A DNA stretch of 64,000 bases from Candidatus Woesearchaeota archaeon (GTDB lineage Archaea; Nanobdellota; Nanobdellia; Woesearchaeales; 21-14-0-10-32-9), in the NCBI GenBank assembly GCA_020854775.1, contig JAHKLZ010000018.1:1-64000 (forward strand). The letters run 5' to 3'. The position numbers and the translations under genes were made by a program. This document shows, in pieces, positions 7,327 to 15,282 of this stretch (within the stretch, counting starts at the first letter, position 1; each line of letters begins with the position of its first letter). The notes below the pieces were generated by a model. It ran no database searches, was not told the DNA's origin, and worked only from the letters and a program-made list of their open reading frames with translations.

Positions 7327-9735
7327 TTATCTTCCTAGTTGTTCTTCTTTTTCTGCTATTGTTATTCTTGTTTTTACAACTGTGTCAGGATTTAGGCTTA
7401 TGCTTTGTATTCCTTCTTCTACTAAGAATTCTGCGAAGTCTGGGAAGTCGCTTGGTGCTTGTCCGCATATTCCTATGTATTTTTCTTTATCGTTTGCTAC
7501 TTTGATTACGCGTCTTAGGAATTTTTTGACTGCTTCGTTTCTTTCGTCGTATACGTGACTTACTAATTCTGAATCTCTGTCTACTCCTAATGTCATTTGT
7601 GTTAAGTCATTGCTTCCTATGCTGTATCCATCGAATACGTCTAGGAATTCTTCTGCTAATATGACGTTGGAAGGTATTTCACACATAGCATATACTTTTA
7701 ATCCTTTGTGTCCTTGTTTTAATCCGTTTTCTTCCAGTATTTTAAGTACTTTTTTTCCTTCTTCTACTGTTCTACAAATAGGCACCATTATGATTATGTT
7801 GTCTAATCCGTATTCGTTTATTACTTTGTGGAATGCTTTACATTCTAAATCAAACGCTGGTTTATACTTTGGGTCGTAGTATCTTGATGCTCCTCGCCAT
7901 CCTATCATAGGGTTATCCTCTACTGGTTCGAATTCTTTTCCTCCTAGCAGGTTTGCGTATTCATTTGATTTAAAATCTGACAATCTTACGATTACATCTT
8001 TTGGGTAGAACGCGGCCGCAATTGTTCCTATTCCTTGTGCTAATTTATCTACGAAGAATTGTTTTTTATCTTCGTATCCGTACGTTAGTTCTTTAATTTT
8101 TTGTTTAGCTTCTTGATCTTTTAATGTATCGTAGTTCATTAGTGCAAGAGGGTGTGCAACTATGCTATTGTTTATTATGAATTCCTCTCTTGCTAATCCT
8201 ACACCTTCGTTTGGTATGAAGCTTAAATCGAATGCTTGGCTCGGGTCCCCTACGTTCATCATTATTTTTGTTTTTGGTTTTTTTACTGCGCCTAAGTCTA
8301 GTTTTTCTATTTCGAAATTTAGTAAGCCTTTGTATACGTATCCTTCATCTCCTTGTGAACAATCTACTGTTATGTCTTCTCCTGTTTTTAGTTTCTCTGT
8401 TGCGTTTCCTGAACCTACTAAGCAAGGTATTCCTAATTCTCTTGAAATGATTGCCGCGTGACAGGTTCTTCCGCCTCTGTTTGTTACGATTGCTGAGGCT
8501 ATTTTCATTATTGGTTCCCAGTCAGGATCAGTCATATCTGTTACTAGTACTTCTCCTTTTTTGAATTGTCTTATGTCTTTTACGTCTTTTATTACGTTTG
8601 CTTTTCCTTTTCCTATTCTTGAGCCTACGCTTCTTCCCGTTACTATTCTTTCTCCTTGTTCTTTCATTACGTAAGTTTCTAGTACGTTAAGGTCTTTTCT
8701 GCTTTGTACTGTTTCTGGTCTTGCTTGTACTATGAATAATTCTCCGCTTTTTCCGTCTTTTGCCCATTCCATATCCATTGGTTTAAAGTATCCTGCTTTC
8801 TCTGAGTAATGGTCTTCTATTATTTGCGCCCATTTAGCAAGTGTTAATACGTCTTCGTCGTTTATGCAGAAAACTCTTTGTTCTTCTTCCGGTACTGGTA
8901 TATTTTTCACGGTTTTGTTTCCTTGTAAATCGTAAACCATTCTGATTTGTTTTGATCCTATTTTTTTTGTTATTATTGGTTTGTATCCTTCTCGTAGTTT
9001 TGGTTTAAACACGTAGAATTCGTCAGGGTTTACTGCTCCTTGTACTACGTTTTCTCCTAATCCGTAAGCCGCAGTTATTAGTATTGCGTCTTTGAATCCT
9101 GTTTCTGTATCTATTGAAAACATAACTCCTGACGTTGATAAATCTGATCGCACCATTTTTTGTACACCTATACTTAGTGCTATGTTGAAATGATCAAAGT
9201 TCTTGTCTTGTCTGTAGCTTATTGCTCTGTTTGTGAATAATGATGCGAAACATTTTTTGCAGGCTTCCATTAACATTGATTCTCCTTTTATATTCAAATA
9301 AGTTTCTTGTTGTCCTGCGAAGCTAGCATCAGGTAAATCCTCAGCTGTAGCGCTACTTCTTACTGCGACGTCAGTATTATTTCCGTATTGAATGCACATG
9401 TGTTTGTATCCTTCTTTTATTGTATTTTTTAGATCTTCTGGGAATTCTGCGCTTCTTATCATATCTCTTATTTTGTGTCCTCTTTCGTATAAATTATCCA
9501 TGTTATGAGTATCTAAGTCTTGCAGTGTTTCTCTTATTTTGTCAGGTAAATGATTGTGTTCTAAGAATCTTCTATAAGCGTGCGCTGTTAATGCAAAGCC
9601 ATTAGGTATTTTTACTCCCTTCGGCGTTAATAATCTGTACATCTCTCCTAATGATGCGTTTTTTCCACCTACTATTGGTACGTCTTCTATTCCTAATTGA
9701 TCAAACCACAGAATTAAAGCATTATGTTTATCCAA
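7327..9735 (-). CDS. ppsA: Phosphoenolpyruvate synthase (pyruvate, water dikinase)
   Basis: 802 residues, the normal length for the family. It converts pyruvate, ATP and water to PEP, AMP and phosphate, the entry step of gluconeogenesis. The N-terminal ATP-binding domain covers about 15-345 (IVGGKNASLGEM; VAVRSSATAEDLPDASFAG). The swivelling phosphohistidine domain has GGRTCHAAIISRELG with the catalytic His near 426. The C-terminal PEP-binding barrel ends with GYSIGSNDLTQMTLGVDRD and a GQAPSD motif carrying Gln where many homologues have the catalytic Cys region GICGQAPS; here the Cys is present in GICGQ. Start is TTG with GAGGTG upstream. Together with PGK and the glycogen genes it suggests flux toward sugar storage. 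Confidence 0.95.
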   Translation of the reverse strand: MDKHNALILWFDQLGIEDVPIVGGKNASLGEMYRLLTPKGVKIPNGFALTAHAYRRFLEHNHLPDKIRETLQDLDTHNMDNLYERGHKIRDMIRSAEFPEDLKNTIKEGYKHMCIQYGNNTDVAVRSSATAEDLPDASFAGQQETYLNIKGESMLMEACKKCFASLFTNRAISYRQDKNFDHFNIALSIGVQKMVRSDLSTSGVMFSIDTETGFKDAILITAAYGLGENVVQGAVNPDEFYVFKPKLREGYKPIITKKIGSKQIRMVYDLQGNKTVKNIPVPEEEQRVFCINDEDVLTLAKWAQIIEDHYSEKAGYFKPMDMEWAKDGKSGELFIVQARPETVQSRKDLNVLETYVMKEQGERIVTGRSVGSRIGKGKANVIKDVKDIRQFKKGEVLVTDMTDPDWEPIMKIASAIVTNRGGRTCHAAIISRELGIPCLVGSGNATEKLKTGEDITVDCSQGDEGYVYKGLLNFEIEKLDLGAVKKPKTKIMMNVGDPSQAFDLSFIPNEGVGLAREEFIINNSIVAHPLALMNYDTLKDQEAKQKIKELTYGYEDKKQFFVDKLAQGIGTIAAAFYPKDVIVRLSDFKSNEYANLLGGKEFEPVEDNPMIGWRGASRYYDPKYKPAFDLECKAFHKVINEYGLDNIIIMVPICRTVEEGKKVLKILEENGLKQGHKGLKVYAMCEIPSNVILAEEFLDVFDGYSIGSNDLTQMTLGVDRDSELVSHVYDERNEAVKKFLRRVIKVANDKEKYIGICGQAPSDFPDFAEFLVEEGIQSISLNPDTVVKTRITIAEKEEQLGR

Positions 9736-9826
9736 ATTAATACACCTCTTTTAAGTAACCCTCTTTTTTATACTTTCTTTAAATTGATGTTGTATATAAA
9801 TCTTTCTGAATGTTTAGAGTAAAAAA

Positions 9827-10075
9827 TTAAATTATTTTTAGTACTAAGTAAGCTGTTAATCCGAGTAAAAAAGGATATATTATGAATAAGAAAAATATTG
9901 ATAATATGCTTTCTTGTTTTATTGCGCTGATACCATGTTTTGTTACATTGTTTAACAAATCATACCAAGTTGTTATTTTCAGGAGGTTTGCTAACACGTT
10001 TAGTATTATAGCCATGATTAATATTGCGAAGCCCGTTGTTAGTATTTTTATTATCGTTGTTATTTCTGGTTGCAT
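9827..10075 (-). CDS. Small two-helix membrane protein
   Basis: 82 residues with two transmembrane segments, at about 10-32 and 58-80, joined by a polar loop containing TWYDLLNNVTKHG. No family recognised. It stands alone just before the tRNA-Glu-associated island, outside the outermost tRNA fragment. Confidence 0.55.
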   Translation of the reverse strand: MQPEITTIIKILTTGFAILIMAIILNVLANLLKITTWYDLLNNVTKHGISAIKQESILSIFFLFIIYPFLLGLTAYLVLKII

Positions 10076-10122
10076 GTTTCTTGTTTTATTTTTGGATCAT
10101 TTATATTTTTTTAAAAGAAAAA

Positions 10123-10160
10123 TGCCCCCGCCGGACTCCGAACCTTTCAGGTTCGAATCC
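10123..10160 (-). repeat. tRNA-Glu 3'-end fragment (outer att-like copy) with hairpin
   Basis: Bases 10123-10134 are identical to the last 12 bases of the intact tRNA-Glu at 12233-12244, and over 23 bases 19 match, covering the acceptor strand and half the T arm. The rest of the tRNA is absent. Bases 10133-10160 also form an imperfect inverted repeat of about 12 bases around a TTC loop, made of two T-arm-like sequences facing each other. Position and orientation fit an attachment site left by integration at tRNA-Glu. Confidence 0.75.
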
Positions 10161-10187
10161 CTCTCTTTTTTATAAATATTGCTTGGA

Positions 10188-10649
10188 TCATAATTGTTTA
10201 ATTTTTTCTTGGATTTTTTGTATTTCTGTTTTTTTTAATGTTGCTATTTTCTCTCTTATTTCTGTGTTGAATTCCTCTGCGATAATTATTCCTTTTTTGA
10301 CATCTTCTTTTGTTGCTTTGAAGTCTGTGTAATATTGTTTATCTACTCTTTCTTTTTTTGCTTCTTGTAATTTTTTATTATCTATTTTGAAAAATTCTTT
10401 TAATAAAATTATTGTAGCCGTGTGATTTTCTGATTTTATTCCTATTTTATATAATAATGCCAAAGAACAATAGTACATAGAATAATATGTGAGTGCTACG
10501 GCATCATCATAATTTTCTATTTTTGTTAATGTTTTTGCTGATATTAGTGATTTTTCTGATTTTTCTAAATAAGCAAAGCAAATTTCTTGGCTTGGCTCTG
10601 TTATTTTTATTTTTTCTTCTTTTTTTAGTTTTTTAATAAATGAGTTCAT
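10188..10649 (-). CDS. HEPN-domain protein, toxin-like partner of the adjacent nucleotidyltransferase
   Basis: 153 residues. The core at about 25-120 is the HEPN four-helix pattern: YLEKSEKSLISAKTL, then DDAVALTYYSMYYCSLALLY, then SENHTATIILLKEFF. The fold is typical of UPF0332-type HEPN proteins, which pair with MNT nucleotidyltransferases as toxin-antitoxin or related defence modules. The usual R-x4-6-H ribonuclease motif is not evident, so RNase activity is uncertain. Its ATG lies 17 bases inside the upstream nucleotidyltransferase gene, giving coupled translation. It lies within the tRNA-Glu island and its base composition is less strand-skewed than core genes. Confidence 0.8.
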   Translation of the reverse strand: MNSFIKKLKKEEKIKITEPSQEICFAYLEKSEKSLISAKTLTKIENYDDAVALTYYSMYYCSLALLYKIGIKSENHTATIILLKEFFKIDNKKLQEAKKERVDKQYYTDFKATKEDVKKGIIIAEEFNTEIREKIATLKKTEIQKIQEKIKQL

Positions 10650-11166
10650 AGTATCTGTCTACACCTTTTAAAATTATATGATTTTTTATTATTTCCTTTG
10701 TTAATAAACTTTCCTTGTTAAAATCCCCTGTTTTTACGTTAATTTTAGAATCTTGTAATTCTATTTCTTTTTTTATTTGTTTATTTTTTGTTTCAACATA
10801 TATATCAATATCGCTACTTTCTTGTTGTGTGTGTTTTGCATATGAACCAAACAATATTGCTAATTTTATGTCTGGGTTTGATTTTATTTTTTCTACTATT
10901 TTTCTTAGTCTTGGTTGTTTTTTTATTATTTCTAAGAGTTTGTAGTGTTCTATTATTTTTTTGTATTCTTTTGTTTCTAAGTTATTTTTTAAGAAATAAA
11001 CTTTGTTTTTTCCCTCATAAACATAATCAACAAGGTTTTGTTGTTCTAACTCTTGCATTTTTCTCGCAATGGTTGTTTGATTCGTGTTTAGTGCTTTTGC
11101 CAATCCTCTTATATGGTTGTTCTTTTTTATTAGTTCCAAAACGATTTCGTAATTTATTTGTGACAT
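10633..11166 (-). CDS. MNT-type nucleotidyltransferase with N-terminal winged helix, antitoxin-like
   Basis: 177 residues from ATG 11166; an ATG three codons earlier overlaps the operator. Residues 5-55 are a winged helix-turn-helix (GLAKALNTNQTTIARKMQELE). The catalytic domain follows with LAILFGSYAKHT, then SSDIDIYV, a complete GS-x10-D-x-D motif. MNT antitoxins of this type modify their HEPN toxin with nucleotides; the added DNA-binding domain suggests it also represses its own promoter. A palindrome TGTAAC-N6-GTTACA and TATA box sit just upstream. The HEPN gene follows with overlap. Confidence 0.85.
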   Translation of the reverse strand: MSQINYEIVLELIKKNNHIRGLAKALNTNQTTIARKMQELEQQNLVDYVYEGKNKVYFLKNNLETKEYKKIIEHYKLLEIIKKQPRLRKIVEKIKSNPDIKLAILFGSYAKHTQQESSDIDIYVETKNKQIKKEIELQDSKINVKTGDFNKESLLTKEIIKNHIILKGVDRYYELIY

Positions 11167-11167
11167 A

Positions 11168-11198
11168 TGTAACATAAAAGTTACAATATTATTTAAAT
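11168..11198 (-). promoter_or_regulatory. Promoter and palindromic operator of the MNT-HEPN pair
   Basis: TGTAAC and GTTACA form a perfect 6-base inverted repeat with a 6-base spacer at 11168-11185. A TATA-like ATTTAAAT lies at 11191-11198, about 28 bases before the ATG at 11166, so the message is nearly leaderless and the palindrome covers the expected transcription start. The winged-helix domain of the first gene is the obvious candidate to bind it (inference). Confidence 0.6.
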
Positions 11199-11244
11199 GT
11201 ATCGAAAAACTCTGAGAACAACTCGATCATTAACCTAAAAGGAA

Positions 11245-11260
11245 AGTGCTCCCACCGGAC
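11245..11260 (-). repeat. tRNA-Glu 3'-end fragment (middle att-like copy)
   Basis: AGTGCTCCCACCGGAC matches the end of tRNA-Glu and its flank (12231-12244) at 12 of 14 positions. Beyond the tRNA-like part it shares CCGGAC and a following TTTCAG with the outer copy at 10123, so the two remnants resemble each other as well as the tRNA. It separates the MNT-HEPN pair from the Bro-N gene. Confidence 0.6.
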
Positions 11261-11265
11261 CCTTT

Positions 11266-12108
11266 TCAGTCTAGTTTCTTTTTGCTTTTTTGTTTTGGTA
11301 AAAAATTATCTTCAGAGATTACGCTTTTCCCCAGATTTTTTTCTAAGTCTTCTCTAGCTCTTTTCGCAACATTTCCGCCTTTGTTTGCAGAGTTTTTGCA
11401 TTCTTGGAATCCTTGAGAATCTTTTTCTTTAGTTATCACAGTCGTAGAAGCTTCACCGAGCATGGTAAATATTAGTTCTAAGTCAGTCATGTGATCTCTT
11501 AAATTTTGATTCTTTTTTTGTAGTTGTTTGAATTCTTTATATTCAGGAATTGTTTTACCAAATGTGGCTTTACTAATCTCGTTAGTTAGTATCGCAAATT
11601 CTTGTTCTGTTTTTATATCCCTATTTTTCCACTCTTGTGTTAGTTCTTGTCTAATCGCGATTCCTCTAAGTCGCTTATCTATCCACTCTTTAGGATATCC
11701 TTTTAATTCATAATAATTCTTTATTCTATCCTGACCTAGTTCTGGGTTTTCTATTTCTTCAATACGTTCATAACCAACTTGCGCAAGCCATTGCTTGAAT
11801 GGCTCGGCTTTCTTTGATGGAATTGATTGAATTATTCTAAAAAGAGATTTTGTGTTCGCACAATCAGTAGCATAAAATTTACCATCGGAGGATTCTAATT
11901 TGAGTTGTCGACAATTTGTCGATAACTCAACGCCGACTTCTGATTCTCTCTTTTTTAGCCTGTACCAATAATCTTTCGCATCCGAACTATCTGTTAAAAC
12001 TCGCACCACATCAACAACAGAAAAAAACCACTCTTCATTATATCTTATTCGTCTGATTTTTTTATTTTGAAATACTACTAAATTATTGGTTTTATTATTT
12101 TGATTCAT
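11266..12108 (-). CDS. Bro-N domain protein, virus/mobile element antirepressor type
   Basis: 280 residues from ATG 12108. The earlier ATG at 12147 would overlap a TATA box (TTTATATA, 12134-12141) that sits 30 bases from 12108. The N-terminal Bro-N domain spans about 10-110: KIRRIRYNEEWFFSVVDVV, then YWYRLKKRE, ending in an IPSKKAEPFKQWLA motif. The C-terminal half is charged, includes GNVAKRAREDLEKNLG near 250, and ends in a Lys-rich tail. Bro-N proteins bind DNA and are carried by viruses, plasmids and integrated elements. Codon use is more neutral than that of neighbours, supporting recent arrival. It lies between two tRNA-Glu 3' sequences. Confidence 0.85.
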   Translation of the reverse strand: MNQNNKTNNLVVFQNKKIRRIRYNEEWFFSVVDVVRVLTDSSDAKDYWYRLKKRESEVGVELSTNCRQLKLESSDGKFYATDCANTKSLFRIIQSIPSKKAEPFKQWLAQVGYERIEEIENPELGQDRIKNYYELKGYPKEWIDKRLRGIAIRQELTQEWKNRDIKTEQEFAILTNEISKATFGKTIPEYKEFKQLQKKNQNLRDHMTDLELIFTMLGEASTTVITKEKDSQGFQECKNSANKGGNVAKRAREDLEKNLGKSVISEDNFLPKQKSKKKLD

Positions 12109-12133
12109 TTTAAAGTTTGATAGTATTAATTCA

Positions 12134-12141
12134 TTTATATA
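12134..12141 (-). promoter_or_regulatory. TATA box of the Bro-N gene
   Basis: TATATAAA on the minus strand, centred about 30 bases before the ATG at 12108. This spacing predicts a leaderless or nearly leaderless message and decides the start codon. Confidence 0.5.
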
Positions 12142-12232
12142 TTTCACGCGCGTACTTGTTCTTGTGCTAATGAAAAAACAACCATAAATATCTCATCTAT
12201 AAATGCACTCATTGTTTTAGAAAAAAGAAAAG

Positions 12233-12307
12233 TGCCCCCGCCGGGATTCGAACCCGAGTCTTAGCCTCGAAAGGGCTAAATGATTGGCCGGACTACACCA
12301 CAGGGGC
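12233..12307 (-). tRNA. tRNA-Glu (anticodon TTC)
   Basis: On the minus strand: acceptor GCCCCTG pairs with CGGGGGC (one G-U), anticodon stem TAGCC/GGCTA holds loop CTTTCGA with anticodon TTC, and the T arm is TCGGG-TTCGAAT-CCCGG. Discriminator is A and CCA is not encoded. The D arm GTGTAGTCCGGCCAATCAT is typical of archaeal tRNA-Glu. A TATA-like TTTATAAAT lies at about 12339-12348. Its 3' end is the integration target of the island on its downstream side. Confidence 0.95.
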
Positions 12308-12370
12308 GTGGTTTGTTTGTTTTATTGGAAAATTATTTTATTTATAAATTATTATGTTTTTTTTTAAGAG

Positions 12371-12484
12371 TGGGCCTGGGGAGATTTGAACTCCCGACCA
12401 CTGGCTCTCTTAGAGCAGTTGTTTTTTTTTGTTTGAAACGTTGTCATATAAGACCAGCGCTCCACCAGACTAAGCTACAGGCCC
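12371..12484 (-). tRNA. tRNA-Ile (anticodon TAT) with a 40-base intron
   Basis: Exon 1 is 12447-12484 and exon 2 is 12371-12406. Joined, they give a 74-base tRNA: acceptor GGGCCTG/CAGGCCC, anticodon stem CTGGT/GCCAG, loop CTTATAA with anticodon TAT, and T arm closing TTCAAAT. The intron (12407-12446) sits after position 37, the usual archaeal site. CTTA of the loop pairs with TAAG near the intron end, leaving three-base bulges TAT and AGA as in a bulge-helix-bulge splice motif; the intron-side helix is weak. Body sequence matches archaeal tRNA-Ile. CCA is not encoded. A TATA-like CTTTAAAA lies at about 12520-12528. Confidence 0.85.
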
Positions 12485-12628
12485 GGTTTACTTAGTCTTA
12501 TTTTGTGAATAGTTGTTCTTTTTTAAAGTTTATTAAAGTTGTTTTTTTTGGTTTTTTAGGTTTTTTATAGAAAAAGATTTAAATTGAGAGCATTATAGTG
12601 TTTTTTAGTTTAGAGGTGAGTTTTTATT

Positions 12629-13078
12629 TTGTTTCGTAATTTTAAGGGTCAGAGTTCAGTTGAGTATCTTAGTATTGTAGCTATTGCTTTGATGGTTCTT
12701 GTTCCTGGTTCTTATTTGTTTTTTAATTATTCTAAGAGTACTAGTGATCAGGTTGCTGCTAATCAGCTTAATCTTGCTGGTGTTGAGATTCTTAATGAGG
12801 CTGAGAAGATGTATGTTTTAGGTAAGAATTCTTGGGTTACTTTGGATGTTAGTTTTCCTGGTATCTTTATGGATGCTGGTATTTATGATGAGCGCGAATT
12901 ATTTTTTAGGTATAGTACTGGTTCCGGGGAGTCTTATGTTGTTTTTTTCGCGGTTGGTTTTAATATTTCTAATAGTACTGTTGCTTGTGGTGAGTATTGT
13001 TCTTTGGGTTTTAATCCAGGTGTTAATAGGGTTAGGATTCAGTCTCAAGGTAATTATGTTAGTATCGTGAAAATATGA
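12629..13078 (+). CDS. Pilin-like protein with class III signal peptide
   Basis: 149 residues from a TTG start with GAGGTGAG ten bases upstream. The N-terminus MFRNFKG-QSSVEYLSIVAIAL is a class III signal: short basic leader, cut after Gly by a prepilin peptidase, then a hydrophobic helix with Glu at +5. The C-terminal domain is beta-rich with a Cys pair (VACGEYC). Such proteins polymerise into type IV pilus-like filaments. The next gene overlaps by 4 bases (ATGA) and encodes another. A TATA-like GATTTAAATT is at 12576-12585. Confidence 0.85.
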   Translation: MFRNFKGQSSVEYLSIVAIALMVLVPGSYLFFNYSKSTSDQVAANQLNLAGVEILNEAEKMYVLGKNSWVTLDVSFPGIFMDAGIYDERELFFRYSTGSGESYVVFFAVGFNISNSTVACGEYCSLGFNPGVNRVRIQSQGNYVSIVKI

Positions 13079-13497
13079 TTTGGTTTAGTTTTTCGAGGAA
13101 GGGGCAGTCCGCGATGGAGTTTCTTATACTTGTTGGTTTTGCTTTGATTATGATTGGTGCTTTAGTTGTTGTTTTTCATAATAATATTGTTTCTATGGAG
13201 AAGGTTCGTGAGGATGTTTTGATGAATCAAGTTTTTAATATTGTTTTTAGTGAGTTCGAGTTTGCTAGGTTGGCTATGCCTGTTTATAATCGTACTTTTT
13301 ATTTGCCTAGTGGTATTGATGGTAATGTTTATAATATTTCTATTTATGATGATGTTGAAGTCGTTATTAATTATAAGGGTAGGGAATATGTTAAGTTTTT
13401 GAGTGATGATGTTGTTATTGTTGGTGATTCTTTTTTGGTTCCTGGGCCCAATTATTTGGTTAAAGAATGTGTTGATTGCGCGCTTTTGTTAAATTAA
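13075..13497 (+). CDS. Pilin-like protein with class III signal peptide
   Basis: 140 residues. The start MIWFSFSRKG-QSAMEFLILVGFAL is a class III signal peptide with Glu at +5 and a long hydrophobic helix. The remaining 100 residues are beta-rich and end with a Cys pair (VKECVDCALLLN). The ATG overlaps the stop of the previous pilin, so both are made from one message, possibly as major and minor subunits. Its 3' end overlaps the convergent glycogen synthase gene by 9 bases. The probable export ATPase and platform are encoded at 19.6-24.1 kb. Confidence 0.85.
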   Translation: MIWFSFSRKGQSAMEFLILVGFALIMIGALVVVFHNNIVSMEKVREDVLMNQVFNIVFSEFEFARLAMPVYNRTFYLPSGIDGNVYNISIYDDVEVVINYKGREYVKFLSDDVVIVGDSFLVPGPNYLVKECVDCALLLN

Positions 13498-15282
13498 GAT
13501 TTTTTTGAGTGAGTGGTTGTGTGCTTCTACGTAGTTTTTTATTAGGTCTTTCCAGTCCGCTGTGTTTGCTAGTTTTTTGGCTTGAATTTTGTGTTCTACT
13601 CTTTCTGAGTGTGTGTATTCGGTGTATTCTTTGAATACTTCGTATAGTTCTTGTATTGCTTTTTCTTTGTTTTTGTAGTCTCTTTTTATTATGTATATTC
13701 CTTTTTGTTCTTCTTGTTCTTGTTCTTGTATGTATCTTCCGAATCCTGCTAGGTCAGTTGTTATTGCTGGCACTCCTAGTGCTGCTGATTCTAGGGGTGT
13801 ATATCCCCATGGTTCGTAGTAGCTCGGAAATACTCCTAGGTGTGTTCCTGGTATTAGTTCATAGAATTCTTTGTTGAATAATCCGTCTGCTCCGTTTAGG
13901 TATGCAGGGTATAGTATTATTTTTACTGGGTTTTCTTTGTTGTTGTTTAGTCCTTCTTGTTTGGCTAGATTTATTATTGGGTCTTGTTCTTCGTTTTGTA
14001 TGTTGTGCGTGCATATTTCTGGGTTTCCTTGTTTTTTGAATCTTTTTATTTCTTTTTTTAGTTCTTCTATGAATTCTTCTGTGAATAATTCGCAAGGTTG
14101 TGTTTTTTCTCCGTTTGTGAAGTGTTGTATTATTTTTTGTGGTAGTGATTTGTTGTTTTGATGTATATATTTTTTTATGTGTCTGTAATAATTTTTTTGT
14201 TCTAATAGTTCTTTTTTTACGCCTTGGTTCGGCATTGCTATTAAGAATAGTGCCGTGATTGTTATTTTGTTGTTTTTTTCTTTTAGGTGTTGGTTTAATT
14301 TTGATAGTGCTTTTATGAATATGTCCATTCCTTTGTTTTCGAATTCGTATCTGCTTGCTAAGTAGAATGTTAAATTATTATTTGTGTCAAACGAATAATA
14401 GGGGAAAAACATGTATTCTAGGAATTCTTGTATGTCTTTTTTTTCTTTTCTGTGTCTTATTGATGCTTCTTCCATTGATGGGAATAAATCTGTGTCTAAT
14501 CCGTTGAGTGTTAATACGTGTGGTTTTTTACTTAGTATGTATTCTGCTTCTCTCGATGTTATTTGTGATACTGTTGTGAATGTTTCTGCTGTGTGTGCGC
14601 ATGCTTTTTCTGTTGTGTGTTTGTCTTCTACGTTTAGTTCTTTTGCTTTTTCTTCTGGGTTGAATTTTCCTAGTGTTCCGTACAAGTCTTGGTTATTTCC
14701 TGCTATGCTTCTTCCTAGCATCGTCGCGTGCGTTGTGAAAGTTGTTCCTATCTTGGTTTGTTTGTTTTTTAGGAATAGTATTGTGAACCCAGTCATCCAT
14801 TCATGTGTTTGTAGCGCTGTTTTTTGTTTTTTTCTTTGTTCTAATTCATGTATTAGTTCTGCTGCTGCGTATGAAAAAAGCATTGGTTCTTCGAAGTCCC
14901 ATCTTGATTTGTATGAATCTATTTCGTGTTTTTCCCATAGCCATTGTTTTAGTTCATTTATTTTATTTATTGTTCCTGAGAATTCTAATAATATCGTGTT
15001 TGGTTGTCCTTTTATTAGCCACGTGCCGTATCTCGCGTTTATTCCTTTGTTTTTTATTGTGTTGAATGCTTCTTGGTATTCTTTGGGTGGTTCTTTTTCT
15101 TGAAATTCTTGTTTGGCTTGTTCTTCTATGTATGGCCCTATGCAAGTGTATTCTTTGTATATTTCTTTTGTTTTTTTAGCTTTTGTTGAGATTACTGAGT
15201 AGATTCCGCCTACTTTATTACATATCTCCCAAGATATTTCTATTAAGTGTTCCGCTTCTGGAACTAAGTTTTTTTGATTCAT
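13489..15282 (-). CDS. Glycogen synthase, GT3 (eukaryotic-type) family
   Basis: 597 residues. The N-terminus (HLIEISWEICNKVGGIYSVIS) carries the GT3 donor-site KVGGIY motif, followed by THEWMTG, TFTTHATMLGR and, near the C-terminus, PSYYEPWGYTPLESAALG with the catalytic Glu pair, all diagnostic of the GYS family. These enzymes extend alpha-1,4-glucan from UDP-glucose. A matching UDP-glucose pyrophosphorylase lies at 34986-36368. The ATG overlaps the upstream DUF5752 stop (ATGA), making it the last gene of a glycogen operon. Confidence 0.92.
   Translation of the reverse strand: MNQKNLVPEAEHLIEISWEICNKVGGIYSVISTKAKKTKEIYKEYTCIGPYIEEQAKQEFQEKEPPKEYQEAFNTIKNKGINARYGTWLIKGQPNTILLEFSGTINKINELKQWLWEKHEIDSYKSRWDFEEPMLFSYAAAELIHELEQRKKQKTALQTHEWMTGFTILFLKNKQTKIGTTFTTHATMLGRSIAGNNQDLYGTLGKFNPEEKAKELNVEDKHTTEKACAHTAETFTTVSQITSREAEYILSKKPHVLTLNGLDTDLFPSMEEASIRHRKEKKDIQEFLEYMFFPYYSFDTNNNLTFYLASRYEFENKGMDIFIKALSKLNQHLKEKNNKITITALFLIAMPNQGVKKELLEQKNYYRHIKKYIHQNNKSLPQKIIQHFTNGEKTQPCELFTEEFIEELKKEIKRFKKQGNPEICTHNIQNEEQDPIINLAKQEGLNNNKENPVKIILYPAYLNGADGLFNKEFYELIPGTHLGVFPSYYEPWGYTPLESAALGVPAITTDLAGFGRYIQEQEQEEQKGIYIIKRDYKNKEKAIQELYEVFKEYTEYTHSERVEHKIQAKKLANTADWKDLIKNYVEAHNHSLKKILI

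Noticed and set aside
10149-10166. Second tRNA 3' end on the plus strand (GGTTCGAATCCCTCTC)
   Set aside because: It resembles a T arm but no acceptor, D arm or anticodon arm can be built around it; treated as half of the hairpin in the att-like copy.
12280-12495. 71-codon frame across tRNA-Glu and tRNA-Ile
   Set aside because: It overlaps two well-supported tRNA genes.
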